Assembly: GCA_963823895.1 (NCBI GenBank)
Contig: CAWGNG010000020.1
Coordinates: forward strand, 620,001-684,000
Direction of reading: 5' to 3'
From: G963675935 sp963823895
GTDB taxonomy: Bacteria; Planctomycetota; Planctomycetia; Pirellulales; Thermoguttaceae
Length of the DNA stretch: 64,000 bases
The notes beneath the pieces were generated by a model. That model searched no databases, was not told where the DNA came from, and saw only the letters and a list, made by a program, of their open reading frames with translations. Numbering within the stretch: the first letter of the stretch is position 1; every line of letters begins with the position of its first letter. Below, piece by piece: positions 47,601-55,502 of this stretch. The position numbers and the translations under genes were made by a program.

Positions 47601-48321
47601 GCTGCCAAAGTTCGCGGCGTCCCACCTTCAGGCAACACACCGCGCAGTAGATCGCCAAGTGTGAAAACCGATCGACCTCGGCGCTGTATGTCCCTTCGCG
47701 GAGCCGCTGCGGATGCTGATAGGCCGGATGGCCCAACTCGCCCGACGGCCTGCCCGCTAGGCTCGGCACGTACATCCCGTCGTAATCGATCAGCTTCAAC
47801 GCAAGCTGATTGCCCTTAGGCACCAATAGCACGTTGCCGTGTTGCAGATCGGCGTGGGCCATGCGGGCATCGCGGAGCCGCTGCGCCAACTTCGGCCAGA
47901 TGCCCAGCAATTGATCGAGCGTCTTCGGCTTATCAACGTATTGTTCAACGAACTGGCTCAATCCCAGTCCTTCGACCCAGCGCATTTTCAGAGCGGGAAA
48001 CCAATGGCCGCCGATGCGGATGCCGGATTCCAGGTATTGAAAATCGACGGTAAAGGGGAGCTTAACCTGATCCAGATGGGCCGAAATCTCACGGTAGCGA
48101 TCGCGTTGATCGGCCACTTCGCGGGTGAAGCATTTCAAGGCCCATGTATTGCCGGTTGCCGGACATTCGATCTTATAGACGTCGGCGAACCCGCCCGCCC
48201 AAAGCAACGGCAGTCCTCGGTTGTCGAGCGCCGCGCTACCGGCCCGCAGCTCCTCGTCGCTCATACACGAGCGGAGGTTTTGGACCGCCTCGAAGTAATC
48301 GGTCGACCGGGGCCAACTCAT
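44686..48321 (-). CDS. Membrane kinase 3: kinase domain, coiled coils and fifteen WD40 repeats
   Basis: 1211 residues. The kinase-like domain (GGFADVYK, ALKCFT, HADLQHGN, LIDYDG) resembles those of kinases 1 and 2 but is more diverged. A membrane helix (MIAVALLAVIVGVPY) near 400-415 is followed by a long charged coiled coil (about 440-510). Then come seven WD40 blades, a second charged coil near residues 817-858, and eight more blades up to the end. The two coils end alike (EEKANTEWEEVNCGKQIRVF and KEKAKADWEAAKLGGQIRVF), showing that a coil-plus-propeller block was duplicated. It is eleven bases from the PP2C gene and so is probably co-transcribed with it and with the vWA gene. Confidence 0.88.
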   Translation of the reverse strand: MSWPRSTDYFEAVQNLRSCMSDEELRAGSAALDNRGLPLLWAGGFADVYKIECPATGNTWALKCFTREVADQRDRYREISAHLDQVKLPFTVDFQYLESGIRIGGHWFPALKMRWVEGLGLSQFVEQYVDKPKTLDQLLGIWPKLAQRLRDARMAHADLQHGNVLLVPKGNQLALKLIDYDGMYVPSLAGRPSGELGHPAYQHPQRLREGTYSAEVDRFSHLAIYCAVCCLKVGRRELWQQFNNGDNLLFRESDFRSPGESSVFRELWKLPDANARTLVGRLALACEARLEEVPLLDDVLVKGDGKTVPLDGRQESAVKALLSPKPTIAAVAVAEPPAVAPEQIAATTQTISDEGTLPASAFEEVATPPRRVLSSLFRAVVAPARAVDRLLLALVGQDNTILHNFLRVMIAVALLAVIVGVPYSRLQAKRAMELAAIQRVENEAAEKLAKEEEGRQGAEKAKRRRTEKEAARKKAEEEARREKAEEEAARKRAEEEEAARRMAEEKANTEWEEVNCGKQIRVFRGHGSEVTSVAFSPDGKQVLTGAWNNTVIFWNADSGVQIRVFRGHNKIDNVTSIAFSPDGKQVLTAPYFENTAILWNVDTGERLRVFNGHNYSVESLAFSPDGKRVLTGSSDHTAVLWDANSGANIRVFKGHSERLSSVAFSLDGKRVLTGSHDKTAILWDADSGEQVRTLSGHRCPVWSVAFSPDGKQAITGDYDGTAILWDVKTGEQIHLLKRRNHVIDRHKVCVNSVVFSPDGTQVLTGSRDKTAILWNVGTGNRVCIFKGHNGAVRSVAFSPDGKRVLTGSSDKTAILWDADLSKSVVQEKAAEETSLKKAEAEVTRRKAKEKAKADWEAAKLGGQIRVFGHTCSVKSVAFSPDGTRVLTRDDLSRTILWDADTGRQICAFGSGDRTVESAAFNSDGKQVLTGDMRDGAILWDAQTGEQIRVLKRHGLVTLASVAFSPDGKRVLAGYFGKDNRAILWDADKGKQIRGFNGHNQSIRAVAFSPDGMQLLTGSLDDTIILWNAETGKQLRKFVGHRGSVNSVAFGHDGKRIISEDNYDVTILWNTDTGEKIREFKGRGSGTGSVAFSPDGKQLLTGHNGNAATLWNAETGEKIRDFNGHRIEVTSVAFSPDGKWAITGSLDETAILWNVETGEQIRVFRGHKRRVESVAFSPDGKRVLTGSADHTAILWNADNGTRPTNADSNDAP

Positions 48322-48332
48322 GCACCCACCTT

Positions 48333-49070
48333 CTACAGAATTATCAACAGCAGCGTCACGTCGTCGTTGTGCAATTGTCGTGAAAAGCGGAGTTCGTCAA
48401 TCCAGGCGGCGAAACGTCGCTGGGGTTCCGGTTGCGCGAGAATCGAGTCGATTTCTCCCCAGGGATCACGTCCACCTTCATGTTCCATCAAGCACCATTG
48501 AACCAAGGCGTCGGTCATCATCCACAGGCGATCGTCGGCGAGTCCGTCGCCGTGCAGATGCAATGCGGGTGTTTTCTGAATCGCCTCGGGCGACATCCGT
48601 GATCCGAGCAGCGGCGGGGAGTTATTGAACTTGTTCGACTGCTCCAGGGGGAACGCGCGGAGGAGCGTCGAGCCTCGGGTGTGAAAGAGGCAGGTGTCGC
48701 CCACCGCCATCGCCGCCCAATGAGGAATGCCATCGGGCGAGCGCACCATCGTGACGCCCAGGAACGTCGCAAACGCTCCCTGCTCCAACTTGGCCTCGAC
48801 GTTCCACGAGAGTGACGGGCGTCGGACGCTTGCGTACCATTGCTCTTGCAAAGCGGAAAGACTCGCTTTCCAGTTGTCGATATCGCACGCGGCGTTTTGC
48901 ACGAAATCGTTGACGAGGAGTTGTGCCCAAAGGGCGGCGAAGGAGCTTTCGGTGGCCCCGTCGGCCAAGGCGAATCGGCCCGCCTCCGCGTCGGCGGCGA
49001 AAGCGTCTTCGTATTCCTCGGGGCGGTTGCCGCGGCGGGGAACCCAAAACTCGCGCAAGTCGGTTGTCAT
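48333..49070 (-). CDS. PP2C-like protein phosphatase
   Basis: A 245-residue protein starting at ATG 49070, overlapping the vWA stop as ATGA. PP2C metal-binding positions are visible: YEDAFAAD, FALADGATES, AVGDTCLFHTRG and the closing HNDDVTLLLI. It is short but complete for this subgroup, found next to TerY-like vWA proteins. It should reverse phosphorylation by the adjacent kinase. The vWA-PP2C-kinase order corresponds to the TerY-P triad described for tellurite-resistance-related systems. Confidence 0.88.
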   Translation of the reverse strand: MTTDLREFWVPRRGNRPEEYEDAFAADAEAGRFALADGATESSFAALWAQLLVNDFVQNAACDIDNWKASLSALQEQWYASVRRPSLSWNVEAKLEQGAFATFLGVTMVRSPDGIPHWAAMAVGDTCLFHTRGSTLLRAFPLEQSNKFNNSPPLLGSRMSPEAIQKTPALHLHGDGLADDRLWMMTDALVQWCLMEHEGGRDPWGEIDSILAQPEPQRRFAAWIDELRFSRQLHNDDVTLLLIIL

Positions 49071-49930
49071 GGCAATCGCCGATCACCTCCGGGGCTCCGG
49101 AAATCCTCGCGAGTGCCGATCTCGAGAAACCTGACCACGGAAGCGAAATCTGCGTTGAAGGCGAAGCCTCGAGCGCCTTCGATCAGAGTAGTTTCTTCCT
49201 GAATCGTGCCTTGTTTGCGCATTTCTGGCGGGAAGACGCTCGACATGCGGAACAGTAGCCGAGCGTACTCGTCCGGCAAATTGTCGTCGCCGGCAGGGAA
49301 CAAGATCGGCCGTTCGTCTCGCTCCGAAATGTGAACGTTGAAGAAAAGCACATTGCCGTCGGAGGAAGTCATGCCGCCAAGCGCGGCCGCCAACGGCTCG
49401 GGGTCGCCGTCGGTCGCCTTGCCATCGGTGACGTTGATGACGATGGGCGGAAAACAGTTGGGGTGTTGGTTGACAAACTCGCGGATGACTTCCTGCGCCG
49501 CCTGAATCGCCCCGCACATCAAAGTCTTCCCCCGCGCCACCGGTTCAAACCACACGGGAAACTTGACAGTCTGTTCGACCAACCCGCCGGCGCCATCGTC
49601 CATCTTCTTTCGGCGCTCCTCGACGCGGAGAGGATGCTCGTTGATTTGGCTGATGGGCTGCAACACCTCGCCCGCCAGATCGCCCGTAAACCCAAGGCCG
49701 ATTTCCTCGCCGTAGCCGACAACGCCGATATGGTAGCGGTCGAGCACGTCATGGCCCTTCGTGCATCGCATAACCAGCGATTGCAGCAAACGGTTGATTG
49801 CGTCGGCGACGCCTTGGGCCTTGGTTTTGCCCGATTCCGCTCCGAAAGGGGCCGCCATCGAACCCGACTGGTCGACCAGGAAGAGAAAACAAGTGGGGTT
49901 GTCCCTGCAGATTTCCGCCGTGTAAGACAT
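49067..49930 (-). CDS. TerY-like vWA domain protein
   Basis: A 287-residue soluble protein with a clear vWA fold: FLFLVDQSGSMAAPFG gives the DxSxS metal-ion site, MCGAIQAAQEVIREFV the conserved Thr/Gly region, and VINVTDGKATDGDPEP the last metal-binding Asp. It lacks membrane helices. In TerY-P triads the vWA protein is the presumed phosphorylation-controlled scaffold. It overlaps the PP2C gene, and a 272-base gap with a repeat separates it from the propeller gene upstream. Confidence 0.88.
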   Translation of the reverse strand: MSYTAEICRDNPTCFLFLVDQSGSMAAPFGAESGKTKAQGVADAINRLLQSLVMRCTKGHDVLDRYHIGVVGYGEEIGLGFTGDLAGEVLQPISQINEHPLRVEERRKKMDDGAGGLVEQTVKFPVWFEPVARGKTLMCGAIQAAQEVIREFVNQHPNCFPPIVINVTDGKATDGDPEPLAAALGGMTSSDGNVLFFNVHISERDERPILFPAGDDNLPDEYARLLFRMSSVFPPEMRKQGTIQEETTLIEGARGFAFNADFASVVRFLEIGTREDFRSPGGDRRLP

Positions 49931-50042
49931 CGCCCTGTATTCCTTAGACTATGGAGATGACATGACCCCCAACAATGAGCCAACTATATCCACCAGTGTA
50001 GCAGAGCCGGGCTATCGTGCAACCAGCCTCCCACCCGTACGA

Positions 50043-50164
50043 CAGGAGAACTGCAAAGTCCCGAGGCGAAGGGGACAGGTCCATGTTTTCGGGCAGCCGT
50101 TTCTTGGCAAAAGGCGTCTTCTGGCCGAAAAATGGACCAGTCCCCGGACTTTGCAGTTCTCCTG
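50043..50164. repeat. Nested inverted repeat element, about 122 bases
   Basis: The outer arms CAGGAGAACTGCAAAGTCC (50043-50061) and GGACTTTGCAGTTCTCCTG (50146-50164) match perfectly. Inside, GGGGACAGGTCCAT and ATGGACCAGTCCCC form a second, near-perfect pair. The GGGGAC...GTCC part resembles the element at 607-672. It lies between two likely transcription units of the large locus. Confidence 0.85.
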
Positions 50165-50202
50165 ACCCGTACGAGAAATGAAAACGAAGCTCGTCAGACC
50201 GT

Positions 50203-51663
50203 TCAACCCTGTCCGAGAGTGCGGCCGATCTTCGGCCAGCCGCCGTGCGCCAGGCCGGACGCGGAACACTCCAGGACAACCGCCGTCTCGTTGTCTAGGC
50301 CAAAGAGGAGGCGATTGGGGGCGAAGATCGTGCCAGCGGAACGAACGGGGGTCTCCAACTGGGCCGTCCATGCCGCACGGCCCGAAAAATCGACGGCATG
50401 AATCTGGCCGGAGTTGTCGCCGAAATAGATTACGTCGTCGTCGCCGATGACGGGCGTCGATTCCACAGGCCCGGCCGCGCGATACTCCCAGCGGACCTTA
50501 TGGCTGTTGCCATCCAGACACACCAGCAACCCAGTGGGCTGCCGGCCGCGCTGCAACTGGCTGATGCCTGCGTAAACGTGTCCGTTGCGGTCAACAACGG
50601 GCGAACCGAGCATCTGTCCGGGCATCGGGGTCTTCCAAAGGAGCGAACCATCGGGGGCGAACCCGTAAAGGCATTCATCGCGGCCCGCCACGACCAAAAC
50701 GCCGTCGTCGGTGATCGCGGGCCAGCAATGGATGTACCAGCCGGTGTGCCCCTGGTTGGCGACATGGTTCCACAGGCCGACGCCCTTCTCGTCACCCAAT
50801 TCGATGGCGAACACGTAGCCGTTTTCTGCCCCAATATAGAGGACGCCCCCGCGAATAACGCCGGCCGAGTTGAACTTTTCGCGGGAACGGAAGTAGCGCC
50901 CTGACTTCCGCACACGTCCGTCCGGGTCGACCCGAATCAGACCGCCGTCGAATGCGCTGAGGAACGTGTTGCCCCGGTCGTCGACCATCGGAGCGGCGTA
51001 TCCCAACGGTTGACCGACCGGGACCGGCGGCCAAACCTGCTTGCCCGCAAGATTGATGCAATGCAAGCAACCGTCGCTACAGTGAAATCGCAGATTGCCG
51101 TCCTGTCCGAACACAACGGGGCCGGGAACCCGGCCGCCGGTGACATACTCCCAGAGGACGACGGGACGGCTGTTCCGCTCTTCCAAGGTGACCAAGCGGT
51201 CGTGAACATGGAGACAAATATGACGATCCGCGTCGATGGCGGGCGCGTTGCACAGCGGCATCGCCTTTTCCTCGGGCGGCATTTGCTCGGGAAACGACCA
51301 GAGGAACTGACGCGGCCGACCCACAACGGAATGAACCGCCGCTCTTTCGAGCTTCGGGGGGGCTGCCGGCGACGGCGCAACGACCGATGGAACAGGCCGC
51401 GTCAACGGAATCGGCGGCGCCGATTTCACAAGAGAGCGATTCTCAGGTGGAGTCGTCAGGATCGCCGATGGGATTGAGGTTGTCGACGGGATCGGCGTCG
51501 CTGACGGAGGAGGCGTTGCTGGTGAAGTCGGCGCCGGCTGAACACTCAAGGCAACTTTGAACAGTCCCACCCCCTGACGCCCGCAATCCGGATTCGGACA
51601 CTTGAACGGCTGCGTCGGCCGCTCGATCTGAAAACCACACTTTGTGCATTGATAGACCTTCAT
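50203..51663 (-). CDS. Zinc-ribbon and PQQ-type beta-propeller protein
   Basis: A 486-residue protein. It starts with a zinc ribbon (MKVYQCTKCGFQIERPTQPF and then CPNPDCG, so CxxC plus CxxxxC), followed by a Pro/Ser/Thr-rich linker to about residue 115 and a PQQ-like eight-bladed propeller (repeats such as GYAAPMVDDRGNTFLSAFDG, HCWPAITDDGVLVVAGRDEC, ESTPVIGDDDVIYFGDNSGQ). No signal peptide is seen, so it is probably cytoplasmic, unusual for a PQQ propeller. Fifteen bases separate it from the GrpE-like gene upstream, indicating an operon. A protein-binding role is likely. Confidence 0.8.
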   Translation of the reverse strand: MKVYQCTKCGFQIERPTQPFKCPNPDCGRQGVGLFKVALSVQPAPTSPATPPPSATPIPSTTSIPSAILTTPPENRSLVKSAPPIPLTRPVPSVVAPSPAAPPKLERAAVHSVVGRPRQFLWSFPEQMPPEEKAMPLCNAPAIDADRHICLHVHDRLVTLEERNSRPVVLWEYVTGGRVPGPVVFGQDGNLRFHCSDGCLHCINLAGKQVWPPVPVGQPLGYAAPMVDDRGNTFLSAFDGGLIRVDPDGRVRKSGRYFRSREKFNSAGVIRGGVLYIGAENGYVFAIELGDEKGVGLWNHVANQGHTGWYIHCWPAITDDGVLVVAGRDECLYGFAPDGSLLWKTPMPGQMLGSPVVDRNGHVYAGISQLQRGRQPTGLLVCLDGNSHKVRWEYRAAGPVESTPVIGDDDVIYFGDNSGQIHAVDFSGRAAWTAQLETPVRSAGTIFAPNRLLFGLDNETAVVLECSASGLAHGGWPKIGRTLGQG

Positions 51664-51678
51664 GTCGTCTTCCGACTC

Positions 51679-52617
51679 CTACTTTACGGCAACGCCGGCC
51701 TTGGTGTACACCTTCCCGTTATCGCGCAGGACGACCCAGCCGAAAACGTCGGTGATTTCCACGCCTCGCCCGGAAGCCGTGTGCCGAGTGGAATCGAATC
51801 GCTCGCCGGGATGAACCAACGCGATGTTGTTCGACATTCCCGCATTGTCGCAAGCCCGTTGCAGCCAAGCGGCTAACGCCTCTTCCATCGGTCTGTTGCC
51901 TGCATTCCGCTTCGGCTGCCAGCGATAGTACGCCTCGCCAATGTCCTTCAGCAACGCCGGCATCTTCTCGGGAGATGCCGCCTGAAACACCAGCAACTGA
52001 CCCGCCAGCGAACACGCACCGGCATGGTCGGATAGAATATCTTCGGCGAACTGCAGCCGCTCGGAATCCAACGATGGATCTTTGGCAAGCATCGGTCCGA
52101 GGATGGCGCGCAGCCAATCGTCGCTCGTCGCGGGCATGGCTATTGCTTCCTGTTTGGCTTCCTGAACCGGCCAGAGGCGGCTGGTCAACTCCGCCAGGCC
52201 ATCGTCGACGCGCCGCCCGAGATCGTGAAGCAAGCCCGCGACGGATTCCTTCTGATCGGCCATCGCTTCACACAGCGCGGTAAGGGCCGATGTAACCGTG
52301 TCGCCGGCCGGCGCCGTTTGGAGCGGAAGTGCCTCCGATCGTTGATCGAGCTTTTTCGCAAGAACTTCTATCCGTTCAACGAGGGCGGCGACGCCTTCCT
52401 GCTGTTGCGCGAAAATGGCGGGGTGAGAGTCGCGCCGCAATAAATACGCCGTCATCCGCTCGTTTGCCTGATCGAGCAACTGGCCGATCGCAGCGAACAG
52501 TTCGATCAGTCCGCGCAATTCGCCGGCGTCACTTGCAGCGCCCGGAGCGGAGGGATCGGGGGCGTCCATTTTGATCTCGCTGGGCGGTTCGTTCGTGACA
52601 GAAAACAAAGAAGACAT
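51679..52617 (-). CDS. GrpE-like coiled-coil protein
   Basis: A 312-residue protein. Residues 30-150 are long helices (LIELFAAIGQLLDQANERMT, LVERIEVLAKKLDQRSEALP) suggesting a coiled coil. The C-terminal 45 residues contain PGERFDSTRHTA and then WVVLRDNGKVYTKAGVAV, which parallels the GrpE beta-domain pattern (GExFDxxxHxA, then a strand ending in AxV). GrpE is the nucleotide exchange factor of DnaK. Here it lies eighteen bases downstream of the SrfB-like Hsp70/actin-fold ATPase, so it may serve that protein. The match is by pattern only. Confidence 0.6.
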   Translation of the reverse strand: MSSLFSVTNEPPSEIKMDAPDPSAPGAASDAGELRGLIELFAAIGQLLDQANERMTAYLLRRDSHPAIFAQQQEGVAALVERIEVLAKKLDQRSEALPLQTAPAGDTVTSALTALCEAMADQKESVAGLLHDLGRRVDDGLAELTSRLWPVQEAKQEAIAMPATSDDWLRAILGPMLAKDPSLDSERLQFAEDILSDHAGACSLAGQLLVFQAASPEKMPALLKDIGEAYYRWQPKRNAGNRPMEEALAAWLQRACDNAGMSNNIALVHPGERFDSTRHTASGRGVEITDVFGWVVLRDNGKVYTKAGVAVK

Positions 52618-52635
52618 GTTGACGTTCCACCGCTC

Positions 52636-55431
52636 CTACTTCGTTCTCGTTCCTATTTCGATGTTGTCCAGGCCGCCGGTGTCGAGGTAGTAGCGGTCGT
52701 CGGCCAAGGTGCGCCAGGAAAAGTGGACGTTCTCGCCGAGAATCGCATCCTCGCCGGCGACCATCCCGGAGACCGACTGGATTTGCAGTGTTTCCTCCTC
52801 ATCCTTGCTCCCATGGCATCGCTTGATCTTGACGTGGACTTCGGTGGGACCGATCCGGTCGCCGGGCACCATCTTCAACAGGTAGACGGGCGTGGCCTGG
52901 GCATCTTCGTCGGCGTTGAGCTTTCGTCCGATCAACACGCGCTGTGCGATTGTGGAAAACTCGGTGATCTCCTCGCGGGCGTGGTCTTCGGCCGGTTGAA
53001 AGAGAATGCGCTCGTTGCGAATACCAGAGGTGGCGGCGGTCATCACGCCCCAGTAGTATGTGTTCTCGCAAGCCTTGCCCTTCATGGTGAATTTGAATTG
53101 TGGCAACATCCCGTGCCGGGCCATGAATTCGATGGCCGCCCCCACTACAACCGGACTCTTCGGATCGACGATGACGCCGGGGTTGCGGCCTTTCTCGTCC
53201 TGATACGGATACCAGTTGCCGGCATAGTGATTGTGCATGGGCACGATCCGCGACGGCGAAAGCGGAACGTACATCTGCACCAACTGCTGGATGCAGGCCA
53301 GCTTCGACGGCAGCCCGGCCAGCAACACCACGTCCACATCGTGGTCGACGATGCGTTGGCAGTAGTCGAACAGCAGTTCGTCGAAGACGTCGTAGACGAC
53401 GCCTTCAAATTCGGCCTGGTCCACGAGCAGATCGAGCGGCTGTTGGGCATTGTAGTACCCCGGGCCCCGCAATTTGTCGAACGCCTTTTGCAGCGACTCG
53501 ACCACCACCGGATCGACGATCTCTGGATCGGTGTGAGAAATCCGCTCGCCGGCCGTACCGTCGGTCACGGCGTTCAAATAGGCCTGCGCCAACGGCACGA
53601 AAAAGCGATTGATCCAGTTGACCCGTTGCGTGCGGATTTCACGGTTGCGGGGCACTTCAGGCCCGAACAACAACTGCACATCTTCGTCCTCGATCCCGAG
53701 AATCTCGGCGAAGGCGGGAACGATGATCGTCTCCAGCAGGCGTTTGACCAGTTGGTCGCCACCCAGCGAAATGCCGTCCTGGTGCAGCACCTGACCGTGA
53801 ACGACATCGTCGATCTTCGACTCGAAGTTATAGGCCGCGATCATCAGATCGGTCGTCCCACCGCCGACGTCAATGCAAGCGATACGGACTTCGTTCAGGG
53901 CGTCACCGGGTTGCTCGGACTTCGAGTCCTTGCGCCAGGCTTCGGCCGTCGTGCGCGGGATTCCCGCCCGGCCGCAACGCCGAGCGGCGGGCGAGGCCGC
54001 CGAAGGCTCCGGCGACGGCGACTCGGCCTTTGAACCTTCGCTCCGGGCCTGATGCAGCACGCTGAACCACAGCCGCGGATCCTGCCCCAGCATCCGCATC
54101 TCGCTCCAAATGTACGTCAAATGGACTGCGCTGGCTTCGTCGATGCTGAGATTCAATTCCGGCTTCACCCGCTGATTCTTGCCGAGCGTCATGCCGAAAA
54201 TGTTGATCGCCTTCTGCGCTTGGGCCGCAAGACGCTTCTGTTCTTCCTGGATCATGCCGCTGGGATACGTGAGGGTCAGGGTCCGTATCTCGCGGGAACG
54301 GCCTGCGTCGCCGCAGGCGTTGCGATAGGCCGGTGAATTCACGTGGGCATGCGCCTGACAAAGCAACTCGTACAACGCCGCCGTCATCATGCACCGCGGG
54401 GCGTGACGCGGCTTCACCGGCGATTCCAAGGCAAAGTCGGATTCTTTTGGCGTGTGATCCTCCAAAAGAAAATCGCTGTCGTCCTCGCGGATGAATCGCA
54501 GAAGCGGCCCTTTCAACGCGGAAGCGTAGTTGTGAGTGCCGTAGCGGTCGAACGGGTCGGCCATGTGCCAGTTCGCCCCTTCCAGCCAACTGGCATCGTC
54601 CGCCCAAAGATATCGCTTGGGCGAACTCAGCCCGCTGCGTATGTCCCCCTCGGCACGCATCGCCTGAAGAATGTCGTTGACCTCGCGTCCCATGCGGACC
54701 ATCGAAAGGTCGTCGAACAAAGGCGGCGTGTCCTGCACTTCGACTTTGGTCTGCCGCGCCTTCTTGCCGTGGCTGAACCAACCGCCGTTCTCTTCTTCGC
54801 CAACGGCGCGGTATTCGATTCTCGTTTGGGGTGTTGGCGGAAGATACGGCGTGTTGCACCAGTGCGTCTTCGACGGGAACCACTGCGCGGCCGGCAGGTT
54901 GACGTACTCGCCCGCCTCGTCCCAGGCGTCGAGATGGTAGCGGTTGAGCAATTCAAAAGGAAGCATTTGCGGAGTCTGGTTGATCTCGCCGGTCAATTCC
55001 AGCAGGATCGCCCCGGTCCGGCTGTTGCCGAAATCGACGATTAGATGCACGTGCTTGGCCTCTCCCGCAGTGGCCGTTGCCGGGCGAACGCAAATCTCGA
55101 TGGACGGAATACCTCGGAGCGGCTGCCCTTGAATGTCCAGCAGGCCCTCCAGGCGAAGCACGAAGTCCTTGGTCAACGCACTCGTTTGGCAAAAGTAACC
55201 GAGGTCTGGATCGCCGCAGGAAGTGTCGACGGCCAAGAACAGCCTGGTCGTGCCCGATTGGATGACTTGCCATTGGACGAACTCGTGCCGGCGGGGTGTT
55301 TCGCCCTCGACACCGGCGCCGCACTGGCACCGTTGCCAGCCGTAGCCGATCTGGGCAGCCTGATAACGGCTGCCACCGCGCAAGGGAATGCAAACGATCT
55401 GGACTCCGGTGTTGGCAAACAGGATATGCAT
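52636..55431 (-). CDS. srfB: SrfB-like actin/Hsp70-fold ATPase
   Basis: A 931-residue protein from ATG 55431 (GAGAGA upstream); the frame is open further up but overlaps the SrfC-like gene. The actin/Hsp70 nucleotide-binding loops are clear: VDFGNSRTGAIL near residue 130 (phosphate 1), CIDVGGGTTDLMIAAYNFE in the middle (phosphate 2), and VVLLAGLPSKLACIQQLV (adenosine). The length and the FGNSRTG loop fit the SrfB family, named in Salmonella as SsrB-regulated factor; its biochemistry is poorly known. The adjacent SrfC-like gene and a GrpE-like gene support a chaperone-type machine. There is an inserted Pro/Ser/Arg-rich linker near residues 470-510. Confidence 0.82.
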   Translation of the reverse strand: MHILFANTGVQIVCIPLRGGSRYQAAQIGYGWQRCQCGAGVEGETPRRHEFVQWQVIQSGTTRLFLAVDTSCGDPDLGYFCQTSALTKDFVLRLEGLLDIQGQPLRGIPSIEICVRPATATAGEAKHVHLIVDFGNSRTGAILLELTGEINQTPQMLPFELLNRYHLDAWDEAGEYVNLPAAQWFPSKTHWCNTPYLPPTPQTRIEYRAVGEEENGGWFSHGKKARQTKVEVQDTPPLFDDLSMVRMGREVNDILQAMRAEGDIRSGLSSPKRYLWADDASWLEGANWHMADPFDRYGTHNYASALKGPLLRFIREDDSDFLLEDHTPKESDFALESPVKPRHAPRCMMTAALYELLCQAHAHVNSPAYRNACGDAGRSREIRTLTLTYPSGMIQEEQKRLAAQAQKAINIFGMTLGKNQRVKPELNLSIDEASAVHLTYIWSEMRMLGQDPRLWFSVLHQARSEGSKAESPSPEPSAASPAARRCGRAGIPRTTAEAWRKDSKSEQPGDALNEVRIACIDVGGGTTDLMIAAYNFESKIDDVVHGQVLHQDGISLGGDQLVKRLLETIIVPAFAEILGIEDEDVQLLFGPEVPRNREIRTQRVNWINRFFVPLAQAYLNAVTDGTAGERISHTDPEIVDPVVVESLQKAFDKLRGPGYYNAQQPLDLLVDQAEFEGVVYDVFDELLFDYCQRIVDHDVDVVLLAGLPSKLACIQQLVQMYVPLSPSRIVPMHNHYAGNWYPYQDEKGRNPGVIVDPKSPVVVGAAIEFMARHGMLPQFKFTMKGKACENTYYWGVMTAATSGIRNERILFQPAEDHAREEITEFSTIAQRVLIGRKLNADEDAQATPVYLLKMVPGDRIGPTEVHVKIKRCHGSKDEEETLQIQSVSGMVAGEDAILGENVHFSWRTLADDRYYLDTGGLDNIEIGTRTK

Positions 55432-55502
55432 AATGATCTCTCGCGTGGTCCCTGCGCATCGTGACGGCGTCTTGTGGTTCGGAAGACCGCAGCGGCCGGC
55501 AA

